A stretch of DNA of 64,000 nucleotides from Linanthus parryae (GCA_023055425.1 JALGPY010000005.1:9015501-9079500); one strand, 5' to 3'; shown: positions 21,066 through 32,249, counted from the stretch's first letter. Translations and numbers: made by a program. Notes: a model not told the origin generated them from the sequence alone.

Positions 21066-22846
21066 AACGGTAAACTCGTAGTGTCCATACCTCGTTCTAA
21101 AGGCTGTTTTGGTATGTCCTTCTCGGCTACTCGAAGCTGGTGATACCCTGATCTCAAGTCTGTCTTTGAGAAAACACTCGCCCCTTGTAACTGATCAAAC
21201 AAATCGTCAATTCGGGGTAAAGGGTATTTGTTCTTGATTGTTGCGCTATTCAACTCCCTATAGTCAATGCACAATCTCAAGCTTCCATCTTTCTTCTTCA
21301 CAAACAACACCGGTGCGCCCCACGGGGAAACACTCGGCCTTATATAACCCTTTTGAAGTAACTCTTGCAACTGATCCTTTAGTTCTTTCAACTCTACTGG
21401 CGCCATTCTGTACGGTGCCTTTGAAATTGGAGCTGTTCCAGGTGTTAAATCCATAGTGAATTCAATCTCCCTTCTAGGTGGCATTTCTGGAATTTCGTCT
21501 GGGAACACATCGGGAAAATCTCTAACTATTGGTATCTCTTCTAGCACATTCTCCTTCTTAGACATGTCTTGAACATAACACAAATAAGCACTATTCCCCT
21601 TCTTCACTTGGTTGACTATGGTCAAGGCTGACACTAGTCGGATACATGGTTCTTTTGTGATACCACGGTAAGAAACTCTTTCTCCTTTTGGACCTTTAAG
21701 CCTTATTTTCTGATCGTGGCAGTCTATGACTGTTCGATATTTACCCAGCCAATCCATTCCCAATATAACATCTATCCCTCCAAGATCAAACTGTATCAGG
21801 TTCGCTGGTAGGGTACTAGTCGAAATCTTAACTTCTACTCCTTCGAAAATGGCGTCACATACCGTTACATGACCGATTGGGGTAGCTACGGGGATGGATA
21901 TTCCAGACGGCTTATTGAGACTCAATTTTTCCACAAACGATGATGAAATAAACGAATACGAAGCTCCGGAATCAAATAAAGTAAAAGCTGGTTGATCATG
22001 AACAAGGAATGTACCAGTGACTACTCCGTTTGCTGCTTCCGCTTCAGTCCTGCTCATGACAGCGATCCTTGCCATATTCCCATTCTGTGCGGTAGTTCCT
22101 GCCGTACCAGTCCCATTGTTGTTGGCGTTAGCTGGAGTGTTGTTGTTCCTATTCCCGTTCTGAACTCCATTGTTCCTTCCATTGCCTTGGTTGTTCAATT
22201 GTTGTCTACCATAATTGTTGCCTCCGTTATTGTTGTTGTAGTTTCCATAGTTCCGGTTTCCGCCCTGATTGTTGTTGTTGAATTGTCTGTTTCCTTGGTA
22301 ATTGCCTCCTTGGTTCCCTAGTTGGTTTCCATTTGGTTTTACTCGACACTCAAACGAACGATGACCCTTCTTGCCACAGTGGTTGCAAGTGACAAGGTTT
22401 CCTTGACAGTCCTTTCCTGGGTGATTCTGCTGACGCTTCTTGCAATTATAACGGCGAAATTGCTCATCTCCATTATTCTGCTTGTTACTACGATACTGTC
22501 CTTGGTTACTTCCTCCGTGATTAGGCTTAAACCTCTTGTCCTGACTACCTTGGTTAGTCCTACCCTGATTGTTTCCATAGCCCACGGCGTTCTCAACCTT
22601 GCGTTTCCCACGCTTCTCATCTTGTGCCTCTTGAATACGCCAAACGGCTGCAGCTCTATCATAAGCTTCCTGGAGAGTATCGTACGTCCTGCACATCAAG
22701 TCTTTCTGCAGATGAAGTTCGAGACCAGACATGAACTTCCTGACTTTAGTCGCTTCATCAGGCATCAACTGACCTGCGAATCGGGATAATTCCATGAATT
22801 TCTTGAAGTACTCGGTCACGGAACCGTTCCCTTGTGTCAGACTCAC
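21050..22846 (-). pseudogene. Gag C-terminus, protease and RT N-terminus of the Tekay-like element
   Basis: This is a 598-codon frame. It holds the gag capsid end ([20 protein letters not shown]), an asparagine/glycine-rich linker, the zinc knuckle [14 protein letters not shown], the protease [17 protein letters not shown] with [11 protein letters not shown], and the RT fingers ([33 protein letters not shown]). Gag and pol share one frame, as is usual in this lineage. The frame collapses at about 21110 after a one-base deletion. Confidence 0.93.
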
Positions 22847-22918
22847 GAAGTCTAAGTACTTTTGATCCTGGACATGGTCCGGATAAAAGCGAGTGCGAAG
22901 TGCGGTTTGAAGAGCTTC

Positions 22919-23380
22919 TCAATTGAAATTGGGTTGCGCCAAAAAGTTCTGACGCGTACTCCTCCACCATGTATTAGCTTCGTTCTTCAAGTAAAATGCC
23001 GCGCAAACCACCTTGCGGTCTTCGGGGCACTCAACTAGCTCAAGGATCTTATCCATCTCATCGATCCAATTCTCGAGCTCAACAGGATCCTCATTGCCTG
23101 TAAAGTTTCCTGGCTTCATGTCTGCCACTTTCTTTGCACAACTAGTTGCATTATGTTCTCCATTGTTCATATTCTGAGCCATCCGCGCTAATTGGGTAAA
23201 GAATTGGTCCATGTTGTTGTTATTGTTGTTGTTGTTTGGTGCGGCCATTGGTACTTGGCGATTTCTCCTGGTGTAGTATTGATGTGGTCTATCAGTCATA
23301 ATCCCTACACTATAGCCTATTGTATTACTTATAAAGTACCAAAAGTACAAACAATCACGCATATACGGCATGTAGTGCAC
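22919..23380 (-). pseudogene. Gag N-terminus of the Tekay-like element
   Basis: The frame contains MAAPNNNNNNNNMDQFF, then the retrotransposon gag core KPGNFTGNEDPVELENWIDE and NEANTWWRSTRQNFLAQPNF. It is closed by a TGA at 22921-22919, after which the same reading continues into the next gag piece, so this is a single nonsense change splitting gag. The true start is probably one of the internal methionines near the TDRPHQYYTRRNR stretch. Confidence 0.88.
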
Positions 23381-24319
23381 AATTCAACAAGTAATGTCAC
23401 ACATTGATCATCATTTAACACAATTACTCATGTATTTCCACATAGACTGATCACGTCTCAACTTTTCATCTACTTCCAAAATTGGAAAAAGGATCAATCG
23501 ATCAAGAAAAAATTACGAATTTTGGTGTGAAACACCCTCTCTGAGTCTACTTTCATAATCAAGAAGAATCAACACAATATCAATTGTGGAACTCAAGATA
23601 CACGGGAATTTCTACAGCTGCTGTCACAGCCCACCAGAACAGAAACATCGACTTTAAAAAGCCTTAAACTGACTTTAAAATTCTCAAAATGAGCTAGGCT
23701 TTCTCCCAGAGTTAGCTAAATGTGTTTAATAGTCTCCATAAAAATTTGAGATCAAAACAAGATCTGGAAGATAGGTAACAATAGAAAATTCTACAGCTAG
23801 TCATTTTGCAATTCTGTTACTAAACCGTCAACTTTGGAAATTCGTAGCTAATTCTCCAGAACTCATATGGGGTTGAAATTTTTATGGGAGATACCTGGGT
23901 ATGTCTACTTTCTGGGAAAAATTCAGGGGAAAATAACTCCAAAATTAAATACGTCTGCCACAACAAAAACTCATTGCTGCGCAGATTCAACAGCACCGAA
24001 AATCAAAGCTTTCGCGTTCTAACTCCATGAACACTTTCTAAGCCCATGATCAATGATAACAAGCATAACACAACCTTAATTCATCCAATCACACTCCAAA
24101 ATTCAGAAATCTAAATTTATTAAACTCCCCAAATCGGGTCTTCAAAACATAAACATTATTCATCCCAAAGCAAAACGCTAAAATTTAACTCTAGCCCAAA
24201 AGTGACTATTCAAGAATCGTTCTAAAACTTCAAATGTTGCTTGGCTATGGAGCCTTATTCAAACTAATAAATAAAACTTAAAGCATCTAGTCTAAGAAAT
24301 CTAAAGAACTCTAACAAGC
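23381..24319 (-). other. Untranslated spacer between the extra ORF and gag
   Basis: About 940 bases with no long frame on the sense strand of the element. How gag would be translated downstream of the extra ORF is not evident. A spliced subgenomic RNA or internal initiation are possibilities, but I could not single out splice sites. Confidence 0.5.
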
Positions 24320-24949
24320 TTAATCGTCGTCCTCATCGCTTTCGTCCATCTCTTCCTCGTCATTGGAATCATACTCGTGCTCTTCATCTTTACTCGGGTC
24401 TTCTTTACTTTCTACATATTCCATGGGATCTTCTTCAATCTCGGGGTATTCATCGACGTCTTCCATTGGATCTTCTTCAACTTCCTCATCGTCACTAGAG
24501 TCTATAATAATCACCTCTTTTTCATCACTAGAGCTTATGTAGATCACGTCTTCTTCATCACTGGACTCTATCTCAATAACTGTATAACTTTGCCACTTAA
24601 GGTAATTCTCCATCAATAGTTTGCATATAAAATCTGCACTTACCGTCCATTCACCTTGGCAACGATAATCCCTATCATTCAAACGATTCATCTTGCCCAT
24701 GATGTTGCTATACTTTGTAATAATTTCTCCAAACATGGGTTCCATAGGTAATGCCTTCACCATACAGTAAGCCTGAAAAGCTGGATTTCTATACCGGGGA
24801 AAATCTAAGGCTTGGAATCTATCTTCACAATATTGAACCACACGGTCACGAAAATCTGGAAAATCTTCACCCTCGACCCAACGTGTCACAACAGGATGCT
24901 TCTCTACTGGCAACACACGCTTCCTTGCTGTATGCTTAGTTCTAGCCAT
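24320..24949 (-). CDS. Extra retrotransposon ORF with histone H3-tail mimic, SIM-like motifs and acidic tail (209 aa)
   Basis: An intact 209-codon frame lies between the primer site and gag, in the sense orientation of the Tekay-like element. It begins MARTKHTARKRVLPVEKH. Histone H3 begins MARTKQTARKS, so nine of the first eleven residues match, including lysines at mature positions 4 and 9. Residues about 20-130 form a compact region (EGEDFPDFRDRVVQYCEDRF; EIITKYSNIMGKMNRLNDRD) I cannot assign to a family. Residues about 139-165 carry three repeats of hydrophobic residues followed by Ser/Asp/Glu: VIEIESSDEE, VIYISSSDEK, VIIIDSSDDE, resembling SUMO-interacting motifs. The last 50 residues are almost all acidic. 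It is intact while gag and pol are broken. Function is unknown; a chromatin-targeting or silencing-evasion role is inference only. Confidence 0.8.
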   Translation of the reverse strand: MARTKHTARKRVLPVEKHPVVTRWVEGEDFPDFRDRVVQYCEDRFQALDFPRYRNPAFQAYCMVKALPMEPMFGEIITKYSNIMGKMNRLNDRDYRCQGEWTVSADFICKLLMENYLKWQSYTVIEIESSDEEDVIYISSSDEKEVIIIDSSDDEEVEEDPMEDVDEYPEIEEDPMEYVESKEDPSKDEEHEYDSNDEEEMDESDEDDD

Positions 24950-25308
24950 CTACAAGAGGAAACAACTTAATAAATTTCTAATTTAAAAGGCATAGACTGT
25001 AATCCAAATAACTACTCTTCGCATCCAATAATCATTCCCAAGACTCCAAATTGATGGTTACAAGACTCTTGAAGAATTTTCCCAACGATGTCTCTTAAAA
25101 TAGGCTTAAACTTAGAATCCAATTAGAATACTCCAAAAATTCGAATGGGTGGATGGGGGCACTTGCTTTCTATCCTATTTTCTAAACACTTACACACAAC
25201 AATCCTATCCATACTACCCAAATTCCCACGGCTTGTCAAATTTTAAGTTATTTCTCCTATATTCATTTTAGTTGCCCTAACAAGTTTCAAATTTCTTTTT
25301 AGAATGCC

Positions 25309-25321
25309 GGCTCTGATACCA
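25309..25321 (-). other. Primer binding site of the Tekay-like element, tRNA-Met
   Basis: The minus strand reads TGGTATCAGAGCC, two bases from the 5' LTR, identical to the site in the decayed chromovirus. Confidence 0.92.
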
Positions 25322-25323
25322 CC

Positions 25324-27639
25324 TGTAACACCCCCAAATGGCCCAAGCCGGAGACCTGGGGATGTCACTCCGTACCCGAGAGGAGCCCGGATACAAGGAG
25401 ATTTTATAACATGGATCGCAAGCACAAACATCCACCATAATAAATTTAAATCCAATTAAAAACAATGTATCATCATGAACCTTCGTCCTAGCCACAAACC
25501 GGCAAAAACAACTAAAGTGTGTAAACTTACTAAAGAGTTCAATTTCAAATAAAACAATACTACTAATAATGTTCCGTGTGATGCGCGTCCCCTTCTATGC
25601 CCGATAACCTTCTTCTAAACCTGTGGTGCGGAATGAAAAAGAAAAACCACAGTACAAAATCAGCATTGAAATACTGGTAAGCAAACATCCAAACATGTAA
25701 AACGATGATGGACAGTTATAAAACAAAGACTCATTTGTAAGTAAGAGTTTTTCGCAAACACAGCGGTAATAAAGTTGACTCTTGTATTAAAACATAAGAG
25801 TTCCCAATTCCATAGTATATTTTCAAACCAATTTCCATAATATATTTCCAAACCAATTTCCATAATCATTAGGAAAAATCCAAATCTAGTGTTAACTTCA
25901 TTCCGTTAACAAAACCAAACAAATTCATTATTACTTTGTTGTGACGGGGAAAACCAAATAACCACGGCGTGCATGACCTTAAGTGTCGACACCCCCCAAA
26001 GACTACGCCGGTCAGAGGAGTGAGTACATGTTACTATCCGGGGACTTGCAACTGGATTAAAAAGAGACGGGACCGCAGCCAACCGCCCAAAAGAATAATA
26101 AAGTCCCGCACAACATCTTCCACTTTACGTTATAGTTCATTCATTATCATGGTGATATTTTCATCAAAAACATTTAACAAGTAGAAATCGCATCTTCCAA
26201 GTCATGTATCATGTAAACACATTTTGAGACGTAACAAATCGAATATTCGTTTGACACGAAAGAGATAAGCACACTAGGCTTGGCACATTTACTTACCTCA
26301 AAGAAAATTCCGACAATAGAAATCAATCAACGTACTCTACGTACTCGTCGTCGACGAACTCGTTACCTACACATAACAATATGCTAATCAAACCAATATT
26401 CTAGCAATATACTTGCTATACTAATTACATGCATATGATAGTCCATGGTTTAGGGTTCTAACACTTCCCCAACATCTCATTCTATTCATGCTCCAAAATA
26501 AACCCAAAGCTTTGCTTCAAAATCCCCTAACCTAAAGCATACATAATCCATCATAACTCCACCAAATCTATTACTCCAGTTTCCCAAACAGATCATGGTC
26601 TAAAAACAGTTCCATTGGATTCAAAACGTTCGAAATAATAAGTTTAGCCTCAAACGGATCTTAATTTCGATTCCTGAATCAAAAATTACACTAGTTTCAA
26701 GTTTCCAACTTCATTCAAAATATCCATACGGGAATTGTCAATCTTCATGAAACTTTTCCCACAAGCATGCATCTAGTTCATCCTATAATCATACTAAACC
26801 TAATATAACATGATTCCCACATTCAAATCAGATTGTTATCCACCTATTATGATCATTCAAACTCCCAAATCATTCAATCAAACTTCTCTTTCAAACTAGG
26901 GTTTCTTCCCAACATCCAAGAACATGATAAACCCTAAAACTTGATAATAAATCTTACGAATCCATGAACAATGATCCTAACCCTAACAAACTGAAATTTA
27001 AAGATTACATGCAACCTACATGAATCATGAACAAGTGATCACAAGATCAAGAGATCAACAAGAGAAAAGAGAAGAAGAAACAAAACAACCCAACCCCGCT
27101 CAAACCCGCCGCCCATGGAGGGGGACGGAGAGAGAGGCGGACGGGATAGAGAGAAAAGAAAGAGAGAAATAAAAGAGAAAGAAAGAAAAGAGAAAAAGAG
27201 AGAGAGAGAAATATTACCTTGCCGGAAAAGAGAGAGAGAGCGGCGGCGGTGGGGGTGTGCCGTCGGGTAGAGGGAGAGAGAGTGAGAGAGGGACGGGTGA
27301 GAGTGAGGGATGTGAGGGAGAGATTAGAAAAATAGGAGGGTGAGGTTTTTTATGAGAGTTGGAAATAAAATCAACTTCATAAGTAAGAAACCCTCTAGAA
27401 TTAGGAAACTTTTACGTAGGAAGAAATTTAGGTCAAAAGACACTTATTTCCCCTTAGTTTTGCCAAAAGACAAACACCTCCCCCAAACTCAAGTAAAAGA
27501 CACTAAAACCTTTGATTAAAGTCACAAAGTTCCCCCCAAACTCTCAAAGCGTTATAATTAACTCTCTATAATTACTTTAACTTCCCAATACTTATAATAA
27601 TATCACAAAATACCCGTAGTTACAAAACGGGGTATTTCA
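25324..27639 (-). repeat. 5' LTR of the Tekay-like element
   Basis: It is the direct copy of 16060-18373, with about 1% differences by eye, for example CCTAGCC for CCCAGCC and a four-base ATGC addition near 26768. It ends GGGGTATTTCA followed by the target duplication. Confidence 0.94.
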
Positions 27640-28124
27640 GCTGGACTTGTTTGTAGAGCTTTACCCGGACTACAGGATATCTACAGAAGTGAAAGATGTC
27701 GTTCGACGGGTGGTGGAGGATGTGGTGACTAAACAGTTTGGGTTGCTGGCGAAAGGAAATAAACGAATGAAGACGAGGTGCGAAATTCGGAGCCGGTTTG
27801 GGCCGAAAAACTGGCGATAGGAGGCCAGCCTTTCGTGGAAAATTACATCAAATACCCCAAGCCAGAGTTCTACGAGTTCATGAGGGCCACGGTGGCACAT
27901 CTCTGCAAGAAAAAGAAGTTGCCCGATGGCACTAACAGTAAAGAGTACATGTACATCGCCCAGAGCGAGGAGGTTTTATTCCTTAAGGACAGTACGAGAT
28001 TCGAGGATCACATTGATGTTCCGAGAACTCATCAATACCATAGCGAAGATATTGTTCCGCAGTAAGCTATGGACCTTCAAGCCTAGACCAGGAGTCGTCA
28101 TCAGCTTCATCGACTAGGGTACCA
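27640..28124 (+). pseudogene. Unidentified protein-like sequence X, copy D (right part)
   Basis: This continues the duplicated block interrupted at 16059. Readable text includes LYPDYRISTEVKDVVRRVVEDVVTKQ and, after a frame change, PVWAEKLAIGGQPFVENYIK then YPKPEFYEFMRATVAHLCKK. Related text occurs at 29380-29790 and 39800-40284. Codon-like conservation between copies suggests it was once protein coding. I do not recognise the family. Frames are broken in every copy. Confidence 0.5.
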
Positions 28125-28510
28125 TGATTGAGAAATTTGAGAATATGAAACATGGTTTTGTATATTGAATTCCAAAGATTCCTGAACATATTTGAACTCT
28201 TTAAAACTCAAATTACCCAATGAGATATGGACAATCAAAGTTGGATGAAAAACATGATTCAACACTTATAGATTTTCAAAAGTTGTGGACATGTTCAAGA
28301 CAACTACTTAGAGCTTGATTTCTCATAAATTTGTTAGGAATTAGAAAATGTTTCGCAAGGTGTGATTTGAAGTACTCAACATCAACTTTTGATAGAAAAA
28401 GAAGATCAAGATTTCACTAAGTATTCAAGAAGTTATGAAGTATCAAAGATGGCTAATTCACCAGATTGTTTAGTACTTAAAAAAATTCTAAGTTTTGACA
28501 ATTAACAACA
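28125..28510 (+). repeat. Dispersed repeat R2, copy 2
   Basis: It begins CATGATTGAGAAATTTGAGAATATG, as does 29787 onward, and is the reverse of 7330-7830. It has no coding content. Confidence 0.65.
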
Positions 28511-29059
28511 CCTGGCATTCGGCACGTGATGCTAGAAATAATTCCTTCAGAGGCGACATGTTTATTTCCACTTAATTTGCTCATCAATCCCTCATGTGTG
28601 ATTGTACTATCTACAACTATCGAACGTTGATTTTAATTATTATACGATATGCCTTCATCAGTTTTGATAGCACGACCGCCCCGATATAGTAACAACATAA
28701 CTCGGGGAGACATATTACATATGAAACATAATTATGTATTTCATAAAAGATATTAAATAACAATCTGATATGTAAATACAAACAAAGAGTTTACACGTTT
28801 TATTATATTATGTTAACAAAAAATAAATTAGCATCGGTTCAGTGGATGAGCATTGAAGCTTTATGGGTTCAAAACTTCATACTCTCAATGTAGTATGTAT
28901 TCTCGTTTCTTATAACTAGTGTTCTAATATCTTAAAAAAATTACTAATGAAAGCAAAATACACCCAAGAACTTTAAAAGAAGCCATACGTGTTGTTTGAG
29001 TTTCTTCTTCTTCACTATTACCTTTTTTTTTGCATGGTTCATGGACAAAAAAAAAATAG
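28511..29059. other. No gene; start of a duplicated segment
   Basis: No exon is seen. From about 28840 (GGTTCAGTGGATGAGCATTG...ATACTCTCAATGTAGTATG) the sequence matches 33190-33410. The spacing of GGTTCAGTGGATGAGC and GGGTTCAAAAC faintly recalls A and B boxes of a tRNA-derived SINE, but the evidence is weak. Confidence 0.4.
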
Positions 29060-29790
29060 CGCCGGTTCAAGTCCGACTCCGAAGCCAAGATAGCGGTACA
29101 CCTACATTATGTTGCCTTTCCCGTTGTTGCGGAGCCGGAGTGGGAAGATGATGAAAGAGCCCAGAAGATGCAAGAGCGTAAAGCGATGGTCGTGATGCTT
29201 TTCGACTTCATTTTTTTGGGGGTGGAGGACCCCGACCCATGCGCAGCCCCGGGAGCCACGGTAGCCCACGGTTCCCTTTTTCCATGAGTGGCACAAAATG
29301 ATGATGGAGTGGACGCACCAGATCTCCACAAAATCACAAGTGAAGGCCAAATGCAATACCTCATAGGCCACCCCATGTGGTGGCCCTGGTCCCAGCGGCT
29401 GGACTTTTTTCGAAAGCCCTACCCGGACTACAGGATATCTAAAGAAGTGAAAACACCCGTTGGACGGGCGGTGGAGGATGTGGTGGTTTAACAATATGTG
29501 TCGCCGGCGAAGGGAAAAAGTGTAGGAAGACGAAGGTACAGCAGTCGGAGCCGGTGGCGCATCTCTACAAGAATAAGATGTTGCCCGACAGCACTAACAA
29601 CAAAGATTACGTGTACATCGCCCCGAGCGAGGAGGTTTTATTCTTTGAAGGACAGTACGAGATTCGAGGATCACATTGATGTTCCCAGAACTCATCCATA
29701 CCATAGTGAATGAATTGTTCCGCAAAAGCTATGGACCTTCAATCCTGGACCAGAAGGCGACATCAGATTCATCGACTAGGGGACCATGAT
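29060..29790 (+). pseudogene. Unidentified protein-like sequence X, copy C
   Basis: It parallels 33830-34030 and 39480-40284: phrases for EPEWEDDERAQKMQERKAMV, then a segment around HPMWWPWSQRLDFFRKPYPD and VGRAVEDVVV. Frames are disrupted by stops and shifts. The family is not recognised. It is the copy that shows the order uninterrupted by other insertions. Confidence 0.5.
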
Positions 29791-30165
29791 TGAGAGATTT
29801 GAGAATATGAAAAATGATTTTACATATTGAATTCCGAAGATTCATGGACATATTTAAACTCCTTAAAACTCAAAGTATCCAATGAGATATGGACGATCAA
29901 AGTTGGATGAAAAACATTATTCAACACTTACAAATTTTAAAAAGTTGTGGACATGTTCAAGACAACTAATTTGAGCTCGATTCTCATAAATTTGTTAGGA
30001 ATGAGAAAATATTTCTCAAGATGTGATTTGAAGTACTCAACATCAGCTTTCACTAGAAGAAAGAAGATTAAGATTTCACTAAGTATTCAAGAAGTTATGA
30101 AGTATCAAAGACGACTAATTCACCAGATTGTTCAATACTTGTAAATTTTATAAGTTCTGAATTTT
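29790..30165 (+). repeat. Dispersed repeat R2, copy 3
   Basis: It is close to 28125-28510 in order and wording, including the AAGATTTCACTAAGTATTCA phrase. Confidence 0.65.
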
Positions 30166-30379
30166 AACAACAACAACATTCAAACTAGAGAGATATTTTT
30201 TTTCCAGCTCAGGATGGATGGGGGGGGGGTATTACATTCACTGGCACCGACACACTGAGACCCTCTCTACACAAATGCCGATGGCCGTGGCTCTACAGTG
30301 GTTCTCCTCCCTTCCCCTGGTTGTGGGGCTGCTTCTTCCTCCCACCCCCATGGGTGGGCACCACTTTTGGCTGGGCGGA

Positions 30380-31367
30380 GCTTTCCGGAGCATCCCTCTC
30401 ACCGCTACCGACACTACCAAGAGTAGCCTCCAATCATCATTGCGACGTGTCTTATTTTTGGTGGCCCACGTTTGGTTTTGAGGTCGTCCCGTCCCCCTCC
30501 CTTGTTCATATCAGCTTGCTTTATCCAGACAAAGCCCTTGGGGCGATCCCTTCACCTTCTATTTTGATTTGCCGTTGACTTTTCCGGTCGACGTTGTGAG
30601 ATTCCTCGCTTTTGTGGCGATGACGAAAAGGAGGCTAGGGTCTTTGCTCATTGAGCATTGCTTTCGGCCTGCATCCCTTCGTGATGGTGTTAGGGCTGTT
30701 TGGGGCATTTCCCGGTGGTCCCGGGCCTTTATGGTTCGAGCATTTTCGACAGGCTAGCACAAGTCGAGTGCAATTTTTGTGAGAATATTTTACTTGTTTG
30801 TGTTCTTTTATGTTTTCTTCCATGTACATCAAAGACTGATTCGTATCCCACTCTAAGTCTTCAGCCGCGTCAGTCGCCATCTCAAGACTACACATTGCTA
30901 TCAAGTTCAGAGCCTCGTAACACTTTCATAAGTGCTCTACAACATAAAGAAGTGACACAACTTAATTTGTGCCAACCACCAGATTTCTTGTTTCGTCTTC
31001 TTGCTTGCGTCTCTTTGACACATCTTGGTATATACGTGCATTTCCCTGTTTTTGTTGTTTGTGTTATGTATCTTGGTTTCTGTTCTGATACTACGTGACC
31101 CTTTTCTTATCTATATATTCTTTCGTCGTCAATGAAAATAAAAGAATATCAAACATGCCCAAATTTGAACAAGCTATTGAATGAAGTTAAGATAGGAGTA
31201 GTAGCAGACTAGTAGTAGCAGAGTATCTCCGACAACTCTCTGGCAGCTGACTCAGTATTACAAAGTACCCAGAGACGACTTTCCATAACCCACCCAGCCA
31301 CCGCCACCCTCCCTCCTCCTCCTCCTCATTTCCAATCTCACACAAAGAGAGAGACCCACAAAAAATG
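30380..31367 (+). repeat. Duplicated segment Y plus HPAT-upstream copy P (copy C)
   Basis: Segment Y (from GCTTTCCGGAGCATTCC... to the ATTCTTTCG region at about 31120) recurs at 34046 and 40483. It is followed at 31217-31367 by a close copy of the HPAT 5' region, ending at the position of the HPAT start codon (ACAAAAAATG) and then diverging. A short conserved frame (MTKRRLGSLLIEHCFRP here) is present in each Y copy. Y ends with T-rich text and CTTTCGTCGTC-like wording, reminiscent of a LINE 3' end, unproven. Confidence 0.7.
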
Positions 31368-31375
31368 TTATTAAC

Positions 31376-31881
31376 TTAATTAGAACACATAAAAATCCAC
31401 AACGCCGCAATTAAAGGAGTAATTTGTGGATTTACCTCTCTTTTAGCTTCCCTTCCTCTGGCCCTCAAAGCCTTCATCAGAGCTTCTCTAGCCGCCCTCT
31501 CCTGGTCTTCATTGGTGTGGAGAATGACAACACCCTCGCACTTGCCACCTATGAAGTCAAAATCTTCAATATCAGATGCCTTTTGGACATAGAGGTGCTC
31601 GACGTTGCGGAGTGGTCGGCCAGCATGTTTCGTCGTCCTTCCCAGGCGGTCGAGCTTGAGAGTCTCCTGCTTGTTAACCTCCACTGCACGGATCCAGAGT
31701 TCTTCAAGCTCAGATCTATGATCCATATCCCCTGGACTGAGGCTGTTAATCGATCTATCAAGAGCAATGATTTCGTTGACGGGCTCGTTGATTCGCCCTT
31801 CTGGTTCTTGTAGACTACAAAGGCGGAGGTCAAGGTCGCTAGTTGATTCCTCATCGTCACGTTCTCACTTCGGCCTCCCAT
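31376..31881 (-). pseudogene. Unidentified short gene or gene remnant with its own leader
   Basis: On the minus strand a plant-like 5' leader (AAACCCTAG, then CT repeats at 31903-31940) leads to ATG 31881-31879. The first frame runs 110 codons (MGGRSENVTMRNQLATLTSA...). A second overlapping frame reads protein-like text to a stop at 31376 (SLSPGDMDHRSELEELWIRA, KHAGRPLRNVEHLYVQKASD, EALMKALRARGREAKREV). The likely explanation is one ancestral ORF split by a frameshift between about 31800 and 31860. I do not recognise the family. Confidence 0.45.
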
Positions 31882-32249
31882 GGCTTGTGGGTGAAAGACG
31901 TGGAGAGAGAGAGAGAATTAGAGAGAGAGAGAGAGAGAGTGAGCAACGAAATGGTTCGGCAGATCTGAGAGGAACTAGGGTTTCGGACTATCTTTAGGGG
32001 TCTTTGTTTATGGGCTTTTCATTCGTGTAAGTACCAGGATGGGCCTATATATTTGGGCCCGCGTGACAGATTTAAGACACTTTCCATTTATTAAAATGTA
32101 TTTATAGAACCCAAACCCACTAACTCTTCTAACCAAAAAAAAAAAAAAATCCACTAACTCCATCTTATAGGCCCACACGTGGCCCATTTATCTTATATCC
32201 CTTCTCCATGCAACTCTCTCTCTCGTTCCCTTCTTTTCACAAGTTATTT

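Larger units (their letters stand above)
16060..27639 (-). mobile_element. Ty3/gypsy chromovirus, Tekay/Del-like, 11.58 kb, with an extra ORF
   Basis: A complete insertion: 5-bp target duplication GCTGG (16055-16059 and 27640-27644), TG...CA LTRs of about 2315 bp, tRNA-Met primer site, polypurine tract, then on the minus strand an extra ORF, gag, protease, RT, RNase H, integrase and chromodomain. The long LTRs, chromodomain and zinc-knuckle gag suggest the Tekay/Del lineage. My partial read-through finds about 1 difference per 100 bases between the LTRs, so insertion is young. Even so, gag and pol carry four visible lesions: TGA near 22920, frameshifts near 21110 and 19040, and TAG near 18945. 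It would need proteins from relatives to move. Confidence 0.95.

Noticed and set aside
21238..22789. Plus-strand ORFs of 72-155 codons opposite gag-pol
   Set aside because: They are antisense shadows of the highly biased gag/pol coding strand, with no independent family resemblance.
28840..28930. Possible tRNA-derived SINE
   Set aside because: The A- and B-box-like words are imperfect, there is no poly-A tail or target duplication, and the second copy at 33190 loses them. Mentioned only as weak similarity.
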